Source: Alectoria sarmentosa
Lineage: Eukaryota; Ascomycota; Lecanoromycetes; Lecanorales; Parmeliaceae
Direction: 5' to 3'
Length of the DNA: 64,000 nt
Assembly (NCBI GenBank): GCA_009733775.1
Contig: WOGZ01000001.1
Coordinates: 336,629 to 400,628, forward strand
Shown here: one piece after another, positions 1-10,499 of the stretch
Layout of the letters: every line of letters starts with the position of its first letter
Numbering within the stretch: position 1 is the stretch's first letter
Made by a program: the position numbers and the translations under genes
The notes under the pieces: generated by a model
The model's database searches: none
Told to the model about the DNA's origin: nothing
What the model saw: only the letters and a program-made list of their open reading frames with translations

Positions 1-303
1 AGGGTAGACGCATGAATGGCTTTGCTTGAATCGTCACTATTATATATAGCGGACTGAATGGAAAAAAAGAAAATAAAAGTGGAAAAAGTCGAGGCAAGTT
101 CCGAAAGATCGACTTCGGCTTTTGATTGTTTTTCCCGTTTTGAGCACTCAAAGTTAGGGTTTCAACGGTCGCGAGGCTTGAAACCTCAGAGCGAGCTAAT
201 CTATATTCAGATTAGTGCATGCTGAGCCCAAACTGGCTAGCGCCTTTTCCATCTGGATCATGCTCTTCTTCGAACTCAATTTGGCACTTTCCTAAGTAAC
301 GAC

Positions 304-1141
304 ATGGCAATGGCATTCAGACGCCTATTGCGACAAGTAAGCTCTGCTACATCAATTGACAATCCTTGACACGAGTTGACACGTCTAGCGTCCTATCCCG
401 CCCTTGGCCATTGGTACTCTCACCGCTGGCCTACTTTTCTATCCATATTCTACACTTCACGCTGAGGCGCCTCCACAAGAATTTGCAAGGCATTGAATCC
501 TATCGGTCCTCCATCCTGCTAATGATAAATCCTAGCTTCCTCGGAAACCCATTTACGATGACCTCGCCCTGCTTGACCCTCCTAAACTATCCCCGACACC
601 CAAGGAAGACTCCCTCCCCTCATCTCCTACACCTACAAACCGTCTGGCAGGCCAGATAAAACATGCCCGCCTCTTCATCCACGCCCATACTGTCGCAGCC
701 GAAGACCGTCTCAATGCCTTCATGTCCGCTGTCCTCCATCAAGAGCGTTCTTTCACCCAGACGATTGCTTCCCTGGCTCCTCCTCCCGAAACGCATGAAC
801 GTGTCATGCCAGGCGCGCTCTATGTCCTTGTGGCAGCGATGACAGGTTCGATCATGTCTCGAAATCGAAACATTCTGCTGCGGGCGACAGTGCCGTTCGC
901 GGTAGGCTTGGGAGCTGCGTGGATCGTCCTGCCTGTTACGATGCGAAACGTAGGGGATCTGGTGTGGACATATGAGGAGAAGGTGCCGGTTATTTCCATA
1001 AATCATATGAGGATTAGAGGGGCGGTAGGAGAGGGCTGGAGGCAAGTGAAGATTAGAGATGAAGCGACGAAGAAATGGCTCGATGAGAGGGTGGGAGAAA
1101 GTAGAGAGGCGGTGGAGGGATGGGTAAGGAAGGGCAGATGA
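304..1141 (+). CDS. MICOS complex subunit, MIC26/MIC27-like (apolipoprotein O family)
   Basis: Predicted 244-residue protein from three exons: 304-336, 389-484 and 536-1141. Intron 1 is GT-AG; intron 2 (485-535) fits only as a GC-AG intron, with a CTAAT branch point, and restores the KPIYDD motif typical of the fungal family. Near the N-terminus a short hydrophobic stretch (LAIGTLTAGLLFYPYSTLHA) fits a mitochondrial signal or membrane segment. The C-terminal half holds two hydrophobic segments (GALYVLVAAMTGSIM and the stretch around FAVGLGAAWIVLP) and ends in a charged helix. Family knowledge: these inner-membrane proteins help shape cristae junctions as part of MICOS. Length and motif order fit; I cannot separate MIC26 from MIC27. 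The ATG at 304 is chosen because it gives the targeting sequence. Confidence 0.82.
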
Positions 1142-1694
1142 GGCAAGTGGTTTCTGTTTTGACAAACGCAAGTCTCCAAATACGGATTTTGCTGACCATG
1201 TCGACATTACTAGGCAATTGCTATCAAATCTTCCATTGCCAGCTTGTGTACAATAGACAGAAGCCAATTTCCGGAAAGTAAGACAAAATATTCTTCTTCG
1301 GCTTTTTAATGACAGTCCTGTTGAGGGGATTTTTCTACTGTCTTGACGCTGAGTATATATAGATATAGAGTCCAAAGAGACCCATTTCGATAAGTTCGCA
1401 ATGTCTCATTTCTGTTTCATGGTTCGTACTGCGTCACCAGTAGCATTGGAAGGGTTCTTCGGTGACCCTTGAAAATTGGTTTGTCATTTATATTGCAATA
1501 TCCTGTGCAGAAATAATTGAGATAATTCTATTGGAGTCATACCTTCAACCTGCCGACCTTGGCTTCGAGACCATTTAAATTTCTTCAAGGAACTCCGATC
1601 TCCCATTCTGTAGCACTCTCGACAGACGCTCTACGTTTATCACACGAGGCAAACATATTTAACATCAGCAACTGTGGAGTCTGGGTTCAACAGC
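1142..1694. other. Intergenic region
   Basis: No gene supported. Holds the 3' region of the MICOS gene and the promoter of the first F-box-like gene; pyrimidine-rich stretches precede the ATG at 1695. Confidence 0.5.
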
Positions 1695-3011
1695 ATGGCT
1701 GGACTTGCCGGAGTGCACGGTCTGCAAGATCTCCCTGCTGAGCTTCTTACTGGAGTAATGAAGCACTTGCCTGATATGGCTGCACTTTCAAGGCTCTTCA
1801 CTGCCTACCCTAAGACGCCAGAGACGTTCATCGAAGCCAGCAACGACATCTTTGCCAGCATCGCGAACAACATGTCACCTGAGCTTCGGAACTCGGCCCT
1901 TGATGTGCTGGCTGTTCGAAGTCGCCCGCCAATTCATCCAAGCAAAATCACCCATTTCATAAAACATCATCTCGACGCCGAAGTATACACCGCTCAAATC
2001 CACTCACGCAGCTATTCGCTCTCTGCGCTTATGGACCTCATCGTAATATCAGAGAGTATCGAGAGTCTCACCGAATCCTTTGCCCGTGATCGTGTTCGAG
2101 GCCCCAGTATGCAGCATAGTATGCCAATCTCACCGATAGAGCTCCACCGGATCCGGCGCTCTTTTTGGCGTTTTCAGCTTTGCTATGACATGTGTCATCC
2201 AGAAGAAGAGAGCTCTTCGCGGGAAGGTTGTGACATCAAATCCAGAAGCACAAGACAATTTGTCCAATATCAGAACAAAGAAACAGTCTACGGCAGCGTG
2301 CCAGATTGGCTTCAATGTCGCGGCGAGGCATACCGTCCAGAAGCCTTAAGCCGTTTCCTTTCAAATCTCAGTAGCTGGGAACACCAAGAGCTTGAGGCCG
2401 TTCAATTTCATCTCGCACACGAAGTCAACAGACTTCAATACTTTCGGTCGTGTGGCTCGGAAGACAGGCTGTTCCAACAACCCGTTCTCCTCCAACGCCT
2501 AATTCGCGACATCGATCATTGGGATACGCAAAACCCGCAAGACCATGTCTTGGTCGCAGCTTTCAGACAAAGCCTTTACGCCAAACACTACCCTATTGTC
2601 TGGGCTAGAGTCCGCGATCTTTACGACGCCAGCTTTCCCAACACGCGTCGCAAGGTTGCCATGCAGATTTTGCAGAACGGCCATCCGCAATGGGGTTGGT
2701 GCTTGTGGGACGAGGAACGACTTGTGAAGCGGGGCCTGATCGATATCGAATACGAGAATTTGGTCAAGAATCGGAACATAAATGATGAAAGCCAGACTGC
2801 AAAGATTCATGCGTGGAGAACCGTTATTGGTAGGGTTCATCGCGAGTGTATTGAGGCTCAATACACCCTTCTTGACCGACGGATCGAGGCACAGTACGCT
2901 ATAGATGCGCAAATACATGTCGATAGGATAGAGCGGGGCATGATTTGGGAATGCGAGCCTGAGGACCGGGAGTGGATGCCGACGGAAATGGATCGTATAT
3001 ACAATTGTTGA
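1695..3011 (+). CDS. F-box-like protein, tandem paralogue 1
   Basis: Single-exon 438-residue protein. The frame is open from 1674, but that upstream codon is GTG, so the ATG at 1695 is preferred. Residues about 9-40 (LQDLPAELLTGVMKHLPDM) resemble the LPxELxxxIxxxL core of an F-box, which in the family binds Skp1 of an SCF ubiquitin ligase. The remainder is not a repeat domain I recognise. It shares several blocks in order with the gene at 3762: FARDRVR, an LHRIRRSFWRFQLCYDMCH block, AVQFHLAHEVN, LIRDIDHW and QWGWCLWDEERLVKRGL. This shows recent tandem duplication and constraint on the C-terminal part. No signal peptide or membrane segment. The substrate is unknown, and the SCF role is inferred from the weak F-box only. 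Confidence 0.75.
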   Translation: MAGLAGVHGLQDLPAELLTGVMKHLPDMAALSRLFTAYPKTPETFIEASNDIFASIANNMSPELRNSALDVLAVRSRPPIHPSKITHFIKHHLDAEVYTAQIHSRSYSLSALMDLIVISESIESLTESFARDRVRGPSMQHSMPISPIELHRIRRSFWRFQLCYDMCHPEEESSSREGCDIKSRSTRQFVQYQNKETVYGSVPDWLQCRGEAYRPEALSRFLSNLSSWEHQELEAVQFHLAHEVNRLQYFRSCGSEDRLFQQPVLLQRLIRDIDHWDTQNPQDHVLVAAFRQSLYAKHYPIVWARVRDLYDASFPNTRRKVAMQILQNGHPQWGWCLWDEERLVKRGLIDIEYENLVKNRNINDESQTAKIHAWRTVIGRVHRECIEAQYTLLDRRIEAQYAIDAQIHVDRIERGMIWECEPEDREWMPTEMDRIYNC

Positions 3012-3761
3012 GTCGTGCGATGTTCATAATCAAAGGTAGAATGCAGAAGATGTTGTCACACAGCTGCTGACAGACTCGCTCTGAATGGTCTGGTTGGTAG
3101 TATGCAACGCTCTACTTTGGTGAATAAAAGTTCGTATTTATCGAGCACTTCCATCGAGCAGTCTGCATTGCCTTGAATCTTGCCTTTTTCACATCATTTT
3201 AACAAAGACTTTGCTTTCAGCTAGATTGTATCAGGGAACCCCTTTTTTTGCAATAACATAGGCACAACTTGCGTCGACGAAGTCGTCTTGTTCGTCGCTT
3301 TCGAGGGAACGCTCATTGTCGTAGAACAAAAACGAGCTTATCGTTCCGAATGTCCCAATTCTCGTCAAGAGACTAGGTAGTAGTCGCATGCTATCCACGA
3401 AGACGTTCTTTCCAACCAGGCAAAGCCAAAGGAGAGGAGACAAAAATCTCGTGCTCGAGGGAGAGATAGAGCCTACATCGTCCTCGTGCTCCTCAAATCT
3501 TCTCAATACACCACATGAACTGAGTTCCTGAAAAATAGCAATCAGGCCTACGCCAAGACGCTACTCGCCTCAGCTTTTTATGTGATATCTCAGGGCTGTG
3601 CATTTCCTAAGATTACTTAATGGTGAGTCAAAGACATTCATAATCATCACGTGCACGGCGTCATCAACGATGAGTCACGGAAAATTGCAATTCTTGGCTA
3701 GGAGCTTATAATCGAATCCATCCTCCCCAATTGTTCCCATCGCTGTTTTTACAAAGCCGCT
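3012..3761. other. Intergenic region between the two F-box-like paralogues
   Basis: No gene supported. A 91-codon open frame on the minus strand (3231-3506) starts with TTG and has no recognisable domain. A purine/pyrimidine-mixed promoter precedes 3762. Confidence 0.45.
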
Positions 3762-5195
3762 ATGGTCCCTCAGCATTGCGGATCGAAAATGGCCATCCCA
3801 ACAGCAAACACAGAATGCCGCAGCTTGCAGACTCTTCCCGCCGAACTCCTTCTCGAAATCACAAAACACATCTCGGACTTCCCTTCACTAAACGGCCTGT
3901 TGACGCTTCTCGCAGCGCACAGCAGAGGAGTCGCATTTGTCGAGGACTGTCAGACGGAAATCTTTGCGAACGTCATCAGAGCTGGCAGGGCGCAGGAGCT
4001 TTCGAGGGTTGTCACTGCTGTCATGACGCTGCGGAGCGACAGCACGACAAAGCGAATCTTGTTGATGAAGGGGGCTAGGGAAAACTTTGTGTACAAATAT
4101 CTCCGATCTGATGACAGAGAACGCGACGGAAAGCCCCATTACCTGCAATGCTTCTCTGACCCCATCGCCGCCATTCGCGACGTTTGGAGTGTATCACGAG
4201 ATATCGAGGCTCTCGTTCAGGACTTCGCTCGGACTCGTGTCGTCAAGCCAAGCGAGCAACCGGAAAGGCCGGTTTCTTCTGCAGAGCTCTACCGCATCCG
4301 TCGAGCACTCTGGCAGTTCCAACTATTGTACGAATTGTGTCACTCGGAACGATCCTTGTCATCAGGAGACGACGACAAAGCTCAAGAGCTACGTCCGAGA
4401 CGTTTGGTATATTATCAAACCCATCCAAACGGGGAGTCATGCTTTCCGAGCACTGGCTGGCTCTATGGGCACAGTGGCAAAGCCCCGCCATTCTGTTGTG
4501 CGATATCTGCGTGCGGTTGGGAGATCAAAGAGGTGAATGCTGTGCGCTTCCACTTGGCGTCTCTTGTCAACACATTTCAATATCACCGTCATGAGACGCC
4601 ATCTCGTCTGAAGTCGCAACCCGATCTATTGAAAAGGCTTATCGATGACCTCGATCATTGGCGAGAAGACCAAGAAAGCCCGGTCGATCATCTGCTCGTA
4701 GCTAAGCTGGGATCTGAGCAGGATCGACCACCTGTAGCGGACGCAGAGCAGTGGGGATGGGGTATGTGGGACGCAGAACGGCTCAGCAAGCGTGGGCTGG
4801 ATCCGGGCTCTGAGCACACCCACTCCCGGCGCTTATCAGACAAGGCGTTCCGAGAGTGCGAACGAGCGCAGTCCACGGACGCGGATCGCTGGGTGTCGGA
4901 TAGATTTAGGGACGATGTGAGGCCCGCAGAGGAGGACAAAAGGCAACGACAAGAGCAAGCCAAACGACAGGAACAGGAAAGACGAGAGGAGGAAAAGAGG
5001 CAGCAAGAAGAGAAAGCTAAACGACGACAACAGAAAAGACGAGAGCAGGAAGTATTCAATTCCCATCATCGCGTACTGGACAAGAGCGACACAACTCCCC
5101 AAAAGCCACTTTCCAGAAACGCCCGGAGAAAGGCCAACAAGCTGGCACGAAAAGCCGAAAAAGAGAACACAAAGAGGGCTGATCGATGTGCGTAG
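3762..5195 (+). CDS. F-box-like protein with charged coiled-coil tail, tandem paralogue 2
   Basis: Single-exon 477-residue protein starting at ATG 3762; MAIPTANTECRS, 9 codons downstream, is an alternative start. The N-terminal LQTLPAELLLEITKHISDF is F-box-like, and the central blocks (FARTRVV, ELYRIRRALWQFQLLYELCH, VRFHLASLVN, LIDDLDHW, QWGWGMWDAERLSKRGL) align in order with the gene at 1695. Unlike that gene it carries a C-terminal extension of about 100 residues, from about 385 on, made almost only of K, R, E and Q. This predicts a long, highly charged helix or coiled coil ending in a basic stretch (SRNARRKANKLARKAEKEN) that could act as a nuclear or RNA-binding tail. Function beyond the putative F-box is unknown. 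A different number of such residues in strains would not be surprising, as the coding DNA is repetitive. Confidence 0.75.
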   Translation: MVPQHCGSKMAIPTANTECRSLQTLPAELLLEITKHISDFPSLNGLLTLLAAHSRGVAFVEDCQTEIFANVIRAGRAQELSRVVTAVMTLRSDSTTKRILLMKGARENFVYKYLRSDDRERDGKPHYLQCFSDPIAAIRDVWSVSRDIEALVQDFARTRVVKPSEQPERPVSSAELYRIRRALWQFQLLYELCHSERSLSSGDDDKAQELRPRRLVYYQTHPNGESCFPSTGWLYGHSGKAPPFCCAISACGWEIKEVNAVRFHLASLVNTFQYHRHETPSRLKSQPDLLKRLIDDLDHWREDQESPVDHLLVAKLGSEQDRPPVADAEQWGWGMWDAERLSKRGLDPGSEHTHSRRLSDKAFRECERAQSTDADRWVSDRFRDDVRPAEEDKRQRQEQAKRQEQERREEEKRQQEEKAKRRQQKRREQEVFNSHHRVLDKSDTTPQKPLSRNARRKANKLARKAEKENTKRADRCA

Positions 5196-5843
5196 ACCGT
5201 CTTTCTCCAATTCCGAGATCCACTTGGTGTATCAAAATGCTAGACAAGCGTACCTCGGTGGGGGATGTTTTGCTGCCCAAAATCGCCACTTTTGGTCCCA
5301 AATATGGGCTGTCGCTACTGCTTGGTAAACATTCGTGAAGGGCCTGTACATACAAAGTCCCTATTTTAGCATCACCATGAATGCACCACCCGTGGCAGGA
5401 TGGTTATTGATCATCATGCCTGCCGTTGTCGGCCCAGTACTTACTTTATACTAGCACTGCCACTTTGAGAGATTCGGTGACATGTTAGCCAAATGAAATA
5501 TTCAAAACAAGAGGAACAGAAGAACTGCCGTGAAGATGGTAGAATTTTCAGCAAAAGGCTTGATGCTATTGTGATAGCTCGCTTGCAAAGAGGCTGAGCA
5601 GTAGGAGAACGGTCGAAGGGAACCCTTGTCGTCAGAATGCCCTTAGGAGTTCGTAGAGTGCAGCGAAAGATCATGATTGATGAGTATCTCCAGAGGCACA
5701 GCAGCTCGCTCGGGCATGGTTTCAGAGTTCATCGTATGGCAGAAATAGCTAGCGATGTAAGAGTCGTGTCTCACGATCCTCTCACACAAAGGTTTTGTAG
5801 TCTGTCCCCACTACAATCCTTCAATATTCAACCATCCTGCGGC
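5196..5843. other. Intergenic region
   Basis: No gene supported. A 77-codon minus-strand frame at 5441-5674 has no recognisable domain. Confidence 0.4.
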
Positions 5844-6234
5844 TCAAACTCCCCTTGTGTCCTTCGCGCTCTCAGGTATGGGGTCCATCTTGGGTCCGAG
5901 ATCCCCCTTCTCTCCGGGCTGGTTCGTCCCTTTTTCAATTCCAACATCCGAGATCCCAGAGTCAGAAGCCACCTTAAAGAATTCAAAGTCAGCACGCGGT
6001 ACTGACTGGGAAGGAATCACTCGGAAACGCAGACGTACGGGTGCTTCTCCCGGTGCCTTGCCCTCAGTATGGCCGCCAGCATTGGACGCACCTTCTCCGT
6101 GCTCTGTAAATGCATTAGTAAGAGGGACGTGGATTTACGAGGGGAAGAGGGGGGGGGGGGCAGTCACTCTCAGCTTGTTGCTTCAGGAATTTCTCGCTGG
6201 CGCCTGAGCCACCGGGTGTCTTGGAGTGAGGCAT
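5844..6234 (-). CDS. Small hypothetical hydrophilic protein, two exons
   Basis: Found by splicing two short open stretches. Exon 1 is 6168-6234 (ATG at 6234), the intron is 6104-6167 and exon 2 is 5844-6103 (stop TGA), giving 108 residues. The intron has a GTGACT donor, a pyrimidine tract of 12 C, a TACTAAT branch point 12 bases before a TTTACAG acceptor, and joins the two frames without a stop. The product begins MPHSKTPGGSGASEKFLKQQ, is rich in G, K, E and S, and has no membrane segment. A central part (PVRLRFRVIPSQ) is more structured and reads like a beta-strand. I recognise no family. The strong branch point and open frames support a gene, but its size allows chance. Confidence 0.45.
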
Positions 6235-7180
6235 CGTTGCGATCTATATCGTAGGTTCGTTGGCTTGGAATTGCGGATTGGTAGAGGAGTCTAGGTCTGA
6301 AATTTTGAGGCAGATGTACAGGAAGGTGGAGCAAACAGCATGTCATCATCGACGTCATCACGATTTCGAACAGAGCCAATCCAACGCCATTTACAACTTG
6401 CTTCTGCTATTCTTGTTTTCTCTCCCATCAGCGCATACACACTCCATATTGAGTGCTTAGTGGACTTTGTGTATTGTCAATATCATGACAGATGAGAGAA
6501 TATCAAGTTGATGGTAGGTGGTAGGAAGGAGCCTCGATCCCGAGTCATCGGTGCTCTCCGGACGTCTCCGTTATGCACTTTTGAGAGAACCCCCTTCGTT
6601 ATGCTCGTTCAGTACCGTCAAACGCTTGGTAATTACCAGTCCTTCGCAGGGCACTCATTCCCGATGGTCGGTCAATGAGTAGCAGCGAGGTAGCGTCGCC
6701 AACCACGTCCATTTAGCGCAGCCCTACGAGTGTGGCCAGGATTGGGGGCCGTTGAGGCAATGAGCCTCTCTCTCGTACTCCCTGCTCTCAGATCAATCTG
6801 ACGCTTGGGACCATGCAGAGCAGTGCTGCAAGTGGAGTTTGAATTAAAACGGATAAAAGTTTATAATAGGGCTATCAAGGAATATTATGGAAGCGTGAAA
6901 GCGACCTCTAGCTTCTGCACATGTCTGTTCACCAACCTTTGCAACCAACGTCCAGCTTTGTCTAGAAGCCTCGAGGGACTGTGTTGACGTGGCCGCTGCA
7001 TATCGGAAACTGTTAAGAGCAGTTGCTTGCCTCAAATGCATAGCCCATGAAGAGACCGTGAATTTTGGCGTGGATGGAACTCCATACGGCGATCCTCATC
7101 CTGTCTAACAATGGTGGCAACCCCCAAAGCGGACTCTAAATGAGGTCTCACCAAACTTTCATGGGGGAGAGGGAGCCGTA
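6235..7180. other. Intergenic region
   Basis: No gene supported on either strand. Short open frames (6260-6460 plus, 6844-7041 minus and others) have no domain, no shared splice structure and mostly non-ATG starts. Confidence 0.4.
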
Positions 7181-7743
7181 TTAGTGCCCACATGTCACAG
7201 ACTGACTTATCTTGTTCCATCTGACGACCACGTTCTTAAAATCATCGAATTTTTTCAACGCACGAAGAAGAGAATTCCGCATACATAGGCCACTACTCCC
7301 AAATTCAGTTTTGCCGTATTCGATGGTAACATTGCAAGTAGAAGTGGGGTCCACGTTACGTCCACCAAAGAACCAGATCGGACAGTCCTTTTCGAACTTA
7401 GCCTGTTCAACTCTCATTTGAGGATGATTCGTGGCAAAATTCATAGCCATAGGGAAGCGGAATTCGACATTGCGAATGCGCTCTAGATGAGCTGGCTTGC
7501 ATGGTCGGGATAGCCCTGGTAGATTTGGCATGTGGCCTCCTGGTTGATACGCTCCAAAGCCTCTTCGCTTAGAGCCTTGTAGACTCGGAGGACGCTGAGG
7601 TCTCCTAATCCCAGAAGATTCGCTACAATCATGTCTCTGATCTCGCGCGGCATGACGACAAACAGAGACAGCGAGCGAGATCCTCCTTCTTGGAAGGTAC
7701 TGCTGAATGTCTTTGTTGCAAGGAATTTAGAATCCGTCCTCAT
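7181..7743 (-). pseudogene. F-box-like protein, frameshifted or carrying one unusual intron
   Basis: The first frame (7743 down to 7483) carries an F-box-like core, MPREIRDMIVANLLGLGDLS, followed by a helix ending in LERINQEATCQIYQGYPDHA. It then meets TAG at about 7484. The conserved-looking continuation (ERIRNVEFRFPMAMN onward, with FGGRNVDPTSTCNVTIEYG) runs in another frame from about 7480 to 7181. A single inserted base near 7482 would join them smoothly. Alternatively a GTATCA...CATCTAG intron of about 67 bases would also keep frame, but it would remove residues that look coding and shows no clear branch point. I favour a frameshift. The family resembles the many F-box-like proteins with a C-terminal beta-rich part in Dothideomycetes; the substrate is unknown. 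Confidence 0.5.
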
Positions 7744-8471
7744 TGTAGCCTGAAATTGCGTGTCCAGGCCTCTATGACAGACATGAAATCATATTCGGCT
7801 AGTTAGGCGTCTATTCAATTTGTGGCTAGGGCAGGAAGCCTAGGAAGCCTAGGTAGGTAGGCAGACAAGCAGAGCAAGGGCATCACAACCTCCGTGGCTT
7901 AGATGCTTGTCGTCAAGCAGTACATGCACCTCAGCCATGGTGCCCATGGTCCTGCTGTGCTATGACTTCAGCTCCGCTTTTCCACGATGCAGTGTAACTT
8001 CCAGGGTACCTGCCTCGATGACAGAAATCTGTCGTCCATGGGTGAGAACTCAGAGTATACATGGAATCTTCTTGTGGGCACCGTCGCGATATGTCTTCGA
8101 GTCTCTTTTCGTTGTTAATAAGACGTGGCTTCTATTCCATGGTCCGCCATATCGTCCTCGACTTTTGTAGTTGACCTTTCATTCCAAGCCTTTATCAGCT
8201 TTTGATACATAGTCATCAAGCATGTTTTCAACCGTTGCAACTCATTTGGTGCAACTCATTATCTAGCGCATTTAGTGTCCTCGACTCCAGTCGTCTCACT
8301 CAATGCATATCTTGCCCCTTGCATTCATTGCAACGCAAGGGCTGGCAGATGTCAAGCTTCATACCACCCATTTTTGATTTAGGATGTGGGATGATGGTCA
8401 CGAGCAATCTTTAACACATGACTTCTGTTCTTCAACTTATATCATGGTGAGGCGCAGTGCAAGAGAAAATC
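7744..8471. other. Intergenic region with short simple repeat
   Basis: No gene supported. At about 7834-7864 there is a short direct repeat of GCCTAGGAA/TAGG units. Confidence 0.4.
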
Positions 8472-9786
8472 ATGGCTCTTCCAGGAGTCGATTTGCTTAG
8501 TGCTCTACCTCCAGAGCTACGCATCAGAATCTACACTTACGTTTTCTCAACCGCAGATGAAGGACTCATCGTGGTGCGAGCTTTGAGAAGAGGAGACTGG
8601 GCAAGTGATATGGGAATTCCTCCATATGCAATTCTGCTCCAAGATCCTCGATATGGCCTCTATCGCGACAAACGCAGAATCCGAGAAATTTGGCCTGGTC
8701 CTGTAGAGGAGGCCTTCCACACAGGTGACGCCAGTGCCTTTGACTAAGTCTCAAACCCTGATCAGTTGCCGGCTAGCTCTGCGATGGACTGCTGCCTATC
8801 AGCTTCTACTCAATGGGACCCATCGCGCGCATACCGACCAAATGATTTCAAATGTCATCTTCGAATATACCGGCCAGTGGCGCAATCGAAAACAGATTTC
8901 AAGTCACATACAGGCTCTGCGGAGGATCAGCAGTCGAATGCCTGAAGCTTCGGACCGTCTTACGCAGCAAATAGTTCGCGCTGCTGCCGAACTTCGGGAA
9001 GCGGACACGGAAGATAATATCAAGGTCGACCGGATTCTTGGGCGGATACAGAACGCAACCTTCGTCCTTGCCAGGCGAAATCAGGAGACACAATACGCTG
9101 CTTTTGCAGACTCTCAACGGAGACGGAGACAGAGCCGTCGAGAGATCCAAACGCCACCAAAGCGACGGATGAGACTGGAAAACATCACGCCGGATGGCCA
9201 AGCTCATACCCTACTCCACGAGGTCTTGTACATTGCTTCTCAGAATGACCATGAGTTGTCATTTCAACCCCTGCGACCGCTGGGCAACAATTTTCTCGCT
9301 CTCAGCTCGGTCAGTCATCGTTTTCGGACCGAAGTCTTGCAATACATCGAATCCCATCTATCCTTTGCTTTCACCAACGACACCGTGGCCTTGCAGTCTT
9401 TCTGCACGCTTCTAGAGCCGATCCACAGGCAACGGGTAAGGCACATAGCAATCGACATTGTGGATATTGACGCTCGAGATGTCCCCAGCCCATCATGGAC
9501 AACTTTCGGCACCTATCTATCCACCAATCTCCCAAACCTGAAAACGGTCTTTCTCACCCTCATCCCACGCGATCCCACCCGCAGCCATACGGTCGGTCAT
9601 CAGTGGGGCCAGCAAACCGAAGACTTCCTCTCCAGCCTGGGGACCTGGAAAGCGACCGTCGTCCTGAGCCTGCAGTGGAAGGAAGACTGCGACTATTTCG
9701 AAAGCAAATACGTCGGTCTCCGAGGCTGGAGGTGCATCATCCGGCGCAGCGAAGATCCAAGCGAGTATGAACAGAGGTCAGTCTGA
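8472..9786 (+). CDS. F-box-like hypothetical protein
   Basis: Two exons, 8472-8724 and 8777-9786, separated by a 52-base GT-AG intron, give 420 residues. An in-frame GTG at 8457 lies upstream, so the ATG at 8472 is the likely start. The N-terminus has LLSALPPELRIRIYTYVF, an F-box-like motif common in fungal hypothetical proteins. A second similar module (LLHEVLYIASQ ... LSSVSHRFRTEVLQYI) begins about residue 230, preceded by an R/Q-rich linker (RRRRQSRREIQTPPKRRMR) that could be a nuclear localisation signal. The C-terminal part (about 300-400) has an alternating hydrophobic pattern. It is unrelated in sequence to the tandem pair at 1695/3762 beyond the F-box. Function is unknown; an SCF adaptor is possible. 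Confidence 0.75.
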
Positions 9787-10499
9787 CACTTTGCATGCCT
9801 CAGGTGTGGAAAAAAAGGGGGTTTGAAACTGATTTTATCGAGTCTGCAGTACACAGGTGTGGCCGGGCTTCGGGGGAGATAGGTCCTGGATCCTATGAGC
9901 TGGCTCCCAGTGCGGTCACGAGAGCGAGCCACAAGAGCGAGGTCGCGCTCTCACCAGGCAAAGCTGTCATGAAGCATGGCAGCCACAGGTGCTGACATCA
10001 ATTTTGGCCATCAACCGAGGACACTTATCGTTCAATGTCAGTAATCAGGCAGCGCGCAGCATGTTTCTCGGGTTTTTCATGAAGGAAATTCTGGCTTCAA
10101 ATTACAAGGCGCACGGCAAAGTTGCGAAAGAATGCAGTCGCGTTCCAGTTGCTGGGTCTCGTTTGATACCGACTCGGTCAATGGGCTAGGCGGTCTTGAC
10201 ATTTCAAGTCGCACGAGTCTCCACCTTTTCTTTAAGCTTTTCAGGAATGTTCTTTGCGACATAATTTCTTACAATTATGTCGTCACGGCCGGCATCGTTC
10301 AGTTTTCAACCCTGCCTTTGGTCATATTCGTCTAAGCTTTATCTACGAAGATCTCATACATCGCTTACAATCGAAGAAGGCCCGACACCTTGACAAAAAA
10401 TCGGCCAACTACATCACCACGATGTATTGCTGTTCGTTTTGTCTGGAACATTTCAGCTCCTTGCTCTCGAGTGATTATTTCAATCCGCTGCTCCCTCTC
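9787..10499. other. Intergenic region
   Basis: No gene supported. Convergent 3' regions of the F-box-like gene and UNG1; nothing recognised. Confidence 0.45.

Noticed and set aside
3231..3506. 91-codon frame on the minus strand
   Set aside because: Starts with TTG, with no ATG-based model, domain or splice partner.
6600..6800. Possible tRNA gene
   Set aside because: No cloverleaf with proper A and B boxes could be built.
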